Source: Parcubacteria group bacterium
GTDB taxonomy: Bacteria > Patescibacteriota > Minisyncoccia > Phycocordibacterales > GCA-002724975
Length of the DNA stretch: 18,491 nucleotides
Direction of reading: 5' to 3'
Assembly (NCBI GenBank): GCA_002724975.1
Contig: PBQF01000083.1
Span: forward strand, 1-18,491
In this document: piece after piece, positions 16,233-18,491 of the stretch
Layout of the letters: each line of letters starts with the position of its first letter
How positions within the stretch are numbered: the first letter of the stretch is position 1
Notes under the pieces: model-generated
The model's input: the letters and a program-made list of their open reading frames with translations, nothing else
Database searches by the model: none
Told to the model about the DNA's origin: nothing
Translations under genes and position numbers: made by a program

Positions 16233-17098
16233 TAACTACATTCCATTTTATTACTAATTAATCTAATTATATAATTTTTATTTATAATAATTTCTTCTAA
16301 ATGTTTATTATATTTAGATCTAGCGGTTTGAAAAATAAAATTTCCTTTATATTTATTTCTTATAATGAAACTAATAAATTTTTTGAAATTAAAATCTCCT
16401 TCTCCTAATCGCTTTGTTTCACCGTTGTATAATCTATCTTTTAAATGAATATTTTTAACAAACTTGAAATAGATGATTTCATTTTCAAATTTGTATCCCA
16501 AAGATGCACTATTTCCTGTATCATAATTAATTCCAAAAAACCTGGTGTCAAATCTTTTTATAAATTTTAAGAGTACTTTTGGAGCAAAGTCAGATTCGAA
16601 TAAAATCATTTGTTTATTTATTCTTAATATATTTTTAATTTTCGAAATTTTTTTTATAAAAAAATCTATTTTATTTTTTTTTAAAGAAGAATTATCCACT
16701 AGAGGTACAATAATAAATTTGATTTTAATTTTATTTGCATTCATTAAGATTGTTTTTAATTTTTTAAAACATATACTCATATTTTTCTTAACTTTTTCTT
16801 TAAAAAAAGGTTTTTCCATAAAAAAATCTGTAGTCAAACTATTTATTTTTATTTTATAATTTTTTTTTAATTTATTTATTTTTCTTCTACCTTTTTTACT
16901 ATTTATAGGATTTTTAAAAAATTTTTCATTATCAACTGTCCACTCCAAAAGATTAAATTTATTTTGATTTAAAATTTTGAACTCTTTTTCCCAATTATTC
17001 CACGGAAAACTCTGAATTTTCTTTCTTTCTTGATTTACAATTCTTCCCTGCATTACACCAAGTTTTGATAAAAAAAGTTTTTGATAATTACTTTTCAT
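16232..17098 (-). CDS. Sugar phosphate isomerase/epimerase-like TIM barrel
   Basis: Xylose isomerase-like TIM-barrel protein of 288 residues. The N-terminus has the family signature LGVMQGRIV (13-21) and FPWNNWEKEF (31-40), then LLEWTVDNE. Metal-site candidates later are the Glu in LFESDF, the Asp in NYDTGNSASLG, the His in NIHLKDR and the polar QTARSKYNKH near the end. Members of this group are common beside Gfo/Idh/MocA genes in surface-sugar loci; the reaction is usually unproven. It starts at ATG 17098, 33 bases after the NeuB-NeuA fusion ORF, and overlaps the oxidoreductase by one base. The frame is complete and shows no damage. Confidence 0.85.
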   Translation of the reverse strand: MKSNYQKLFLSKLGVMQGRIVNQERKKIQSFPWNNWEKEFKILNQNKFNLLEWTVDNEKFFKNPINSKKGRRKINKLKKNYKIKINSLTTDFFMEKPFFKEKVKKNMSICFKKLKTILMNANKIKIKFIIVPLVDNSSLKKNKIDFFIKKISKIKNILRINKQMILFESDFAPKVLLKFIKRFDTRFFGINYDTGNSASLGYKFENEIIYFKFVKNIHLKDRLYNGETKRLGEGDFNFKKFISFIIRNKYKGNFIFQTARSKYNKHLEEIIINKNYIIRLISNKMECS

Positions 17099-17131
17099 GT
17101 TGGAAGATTTTAGAATTTTAAAATTGAATTT

Positions 17132-17722
17132 TTATACTTTATATTTAATTTTTTTGATTAAATACTCTACATATTCAAACTGTTCTAAGTTATCTATATT
17201 TGAAAATAAATCTTTAACTGTAAAAGGTAATACTTTATTACCTAGTAAAGTTCCTTTCAAAATATTCTTTGTTTTATAAATATCTATAGTACCATCTGCG
17301 TCATAGGTGGTCGTATATAATTGACTAGAATTATTATATTTATCTAAATCAAAATCTTTTTTTAATATTGAACAGAGTTTTTTTTCCAAAATTCTTAAAG
17401 ATTTAAAAGAGGTCTCTGGCATCTCCTTAATTGATCTCATTGATGAATAGTTTTTTTTATTTTTTGAAAAAAACTCTATACTTTTATTTAAAGTTGAAGC
17501 GTATCTTATCGGTGTGGTTGGTCTTAAATGCACAAAATATTTAGGTAAATGATGATTTATTTTATTATATTTCTTTAAAAAATCTTGAAATACACATAAA
17601 TCATCAGAATTATCTACAGCATCAAAGCCTACTGTTTTTGCATTATCAATTAGTTTTTTTGCTAATGATAAATTTCCATTATGATTAATACCAATCTCTG
17701 CAATTAAAAATATTTTCTTCAT
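17132..17722 (-). pseudogene. NeuB N-terminus fused in frame to NeuA C-terminal part
   Basis: The first 36 residues (IFLIAEIGINHNGNLSLAKK, then GFDAV) are the start of a NeuB-type synthase. From about residue 37 the protein is instead a CMP-acylneuraminate synthetase from its middle to its end: DNSDDLCVFQDFL, FVHLRPTTPIR (63-73), EMPETSFKSLRILE, TTTYDADGTIDIYKT and LLGNKVLPFTV. The join is near base 17615 and keeps the frame. Missing are the NeuB barrel and SAF domain and the NeuA nucleotide-binding motif (RxGSKxxxxKN), so neither activity should survive. The simplest explanation is one in-frame deletion removing the rest of a neuB, anything between, and the start of a neuA. The window holds complete neuB and neuA at 7.7-9.5 kb; the fragments differ clearly from them. 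An assembly join is the alternative. Confidence 0.82.
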
Positions 17723-17813
17723 TATTAAATTACTTTTGAATTTTATTTTAATTTATTTAAAAGGATCATATTTTAAACCTTACATGTTTAAATATAAAAG
17801 ATCTTATAGTACT
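17723..17813. other. Intergenic gap without recognised signal
   Basis: About 90 bases of A+T-rich sequence before the fusion ORF. I see no convincing promoter, terminator or coding remnant; TATGAT-like hexamers occur but without a matching -35 element. Confidence 0.4.
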
Positions 17814-17876
17814 TTATTGTTCAATTATTGAACAAGCACATAATAAAAGATAATCAAGATCAATTTTAAAAGGCAT
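17814..17876 (-). other. 20-codon ORF starting on the methyltransferase stop (TAATG)
   Basis: An ATG shares its A with the TAA of the upstream methyltransferase and opens a 20-codon frame (MPFKIDLDYLLLCACSIIEQ) ending at TAA 17814-17816. The coupled TAATG arrangement is how real genes are joined elsewhere in this operon, so it may be the start of a gene whose remainder was deleted, or a short chance ORF. No recognised family. Its last codons lie in a perfect inverted repeat. Confidence 0.3.
17817..17835. repeat. Perfect 8-bp inverted repeat, 3-base loop
   Basis: TTGTTCAA, then TTA, then TTGAACAA. It could form a small hairpin in the short gap between the methyltransferase and the NeuB-NeuA fusion. 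No T run follows it on either strand, so it is not a typical intrinsic terminator. An operator, a processing hairpin or chance in A+T-rich DNA are all possible. Confidence 0.5.
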
Positions 17877-18491
17877 TATAATCCCTTTTTTAATTTTAAC
17901 CCTTGTAGGATACAAAATTTACGTCTTATTTCTGAGTACATTTTTATATATTTTCCATGAGTTGCCTTATCAGTGATTATAGTTATTTTTGAAAACCCAT
18001 ATTTCTTAAATATTTCTTTTATTTTTTTTAGGCTGTATTGGTTAATATAATAAGGTTTTTTTATATATGCTGCATTGTAATACAACTTTTTAATATTTTT
18101 TCTTCCACAAAATGTTCTCAATAATATCATCTTTCTTGTAGATTTAAGTATATTACCTAGAGTTGAGAATGGTGAGTTTAAATGCTCCAATGTAGCTGAA
18201 ATTACGCTTACATCACAAGTTTTAAAATTTATTTTCTCTATATTGGCCAACTTATATTTTTTTTTTAATTCAGGAAAAAATTTTAGACCATAATTAATAT
18301 AAGTTCTGTCAAATTCATAACCAAAGTAATTATACCTAAGTTTCTTTTTTTTTATTCCCTTATAAAACTGAAATAAATTACAACCAATATCATTAATTTT
18401 TAAATTTTTAATTTTACTAATTTCTTTCTTATTTTTAATTAAATTTAAAAACTGTGTTACCCATATCAAATTAATTTTCTTTTTAATTCTA
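17876..18491 (-). CDS. Class I SAM-dependent methyltransferase, 5'-truncated by window edge
   Basis: The frame stays open from the stop at 17876 to the end of the window, so the true start is probably outside; the TTG at 18467-18469 is likely an internal Leu codon. Methyltransferase features are LKINDIGCNLFQFY (motif I, although the second Gly of GCG is replaced by Asn), then YFGYEFDRTYINYG with the acidic ribose-binding residue, then CDVSVISATLEHLNSP. The visible length is about 205 residues with the C-terminal helices (YSLKKIKEIFKKYGFSKI) intact. It is the first gene of the run visible here and probably modifies a sugar, but no substrate is indicated. Confidence 0.75.
   Translation of the reverse strand, partial: RIKKKINLIWVTQFLNLIKNKKEISKIKNLKINDIGCNLFQFYKGIKKKKLRYNYFGYEFDRTYINYGLKFFPELKKKYKLANIEKINFKTCDVSVISATLEHLNSPFSTLGNILKSTRKMILLRTFCGRKNIKKLYYNAAYIKKPYYINQYSLKKIKEIFKKYGFSKITIITDKATHGKYIKMYSEIRRKFCILQGLKLKKGL

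Noticed and set aside
15600..17000. Long A and T runs as possible repeats or CRISPR-like units
   Set aside because: They are irregular homopolymers in lysine- and phenylalanine-rich coding sequence, without regular spacing or a conserved repeat unit.
17817..17835. Inverted repeat as an intrinsic terminator
   Set aside because: No run of T follows the hairpin on either strand and the stem is A+T-rich.

Overview
The window looks like a surface-polysaccharide (O-antigen, capsule or glycoprotein glycan) locus from a small, very A+T-rich bacterial genome. The proteins are rich in Lys, Asn and Ile, intergenic gaps are mostly 0-30 bases, Shine-Dalgarno signals are weak, and several starts are TTG or GTG. 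This fits a hypervariable surface-glycan region of a SAR11/Pelagibacterales-type marine alphaproteobacterium. That assignment is inference from composition and gene content; no taxonomic marker gene is present. Every supported gene lies on the minus strand, so transcription runs from high to low coordinates. No tRNA, rRNA, insertion sequence or CRISPR array was seen.

Right part, first transcribed (18491-14771): an edge-truncated SAM methyltransferase; a 20-codon ORF starting on its stop codon; a short ORF fusing the N-terminus of a sialic-acid-type synthase (NeuB) to the C-terminal two-thirds of a CMP-sugar synthetase (NeuA); a TIM-barrel sugar isomerase-like gene; a Gfo/Idh/MocA oxidoreductase; an unassigned frameshifted coding trace; and the C-terminal remnant of a DegT-type aminotransferase with an in-frame TGA. 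This part looks like an older, partly deleted sugar locus.

Central part (14758-4970): a compact, apparently intact set for a legionaminic-acid-like nonulosonic acid. It holds a hydrolysing 2-epimerase (NeuC/LegG type), a nucleotide-sugar dehydrogenase, an SDR epimerase, a LegC-type aminotransferase, a NeuD-type N-acyltransferase, a NeuB condensing synthase and a NeuA cytidylyltransferase. HisF-like, HisH-like and PseA/WbuX-type genes follow. That trio is known for turning an N-acetyl group on a sugar into an acetamidino group. The likely product is a CMP-activated, acetamidino-modified nonulosonic acid. No clear 4,6-dehydratase, which LegC would need upstream, is visible.

Left part (4955-1): a class I methyltransferase, a CBS-nucleotidyltransferase of PtmE type (the GDP-sugar entry step of Campylobacter legionaminic acid synthesis), a probable GT-B glycosyltransferase that could transfer the nonulosonate, an SDR epimerase, and an FkbM-type methyltransferase broken by a one-base frameshift in an A run and cut by the window edge.

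Read together, the window encodes synthesis, activation, amidination, probable transfer and possible methylation of an unusual sialic-acid-like sugar, next to the debris of a second, related pathway.
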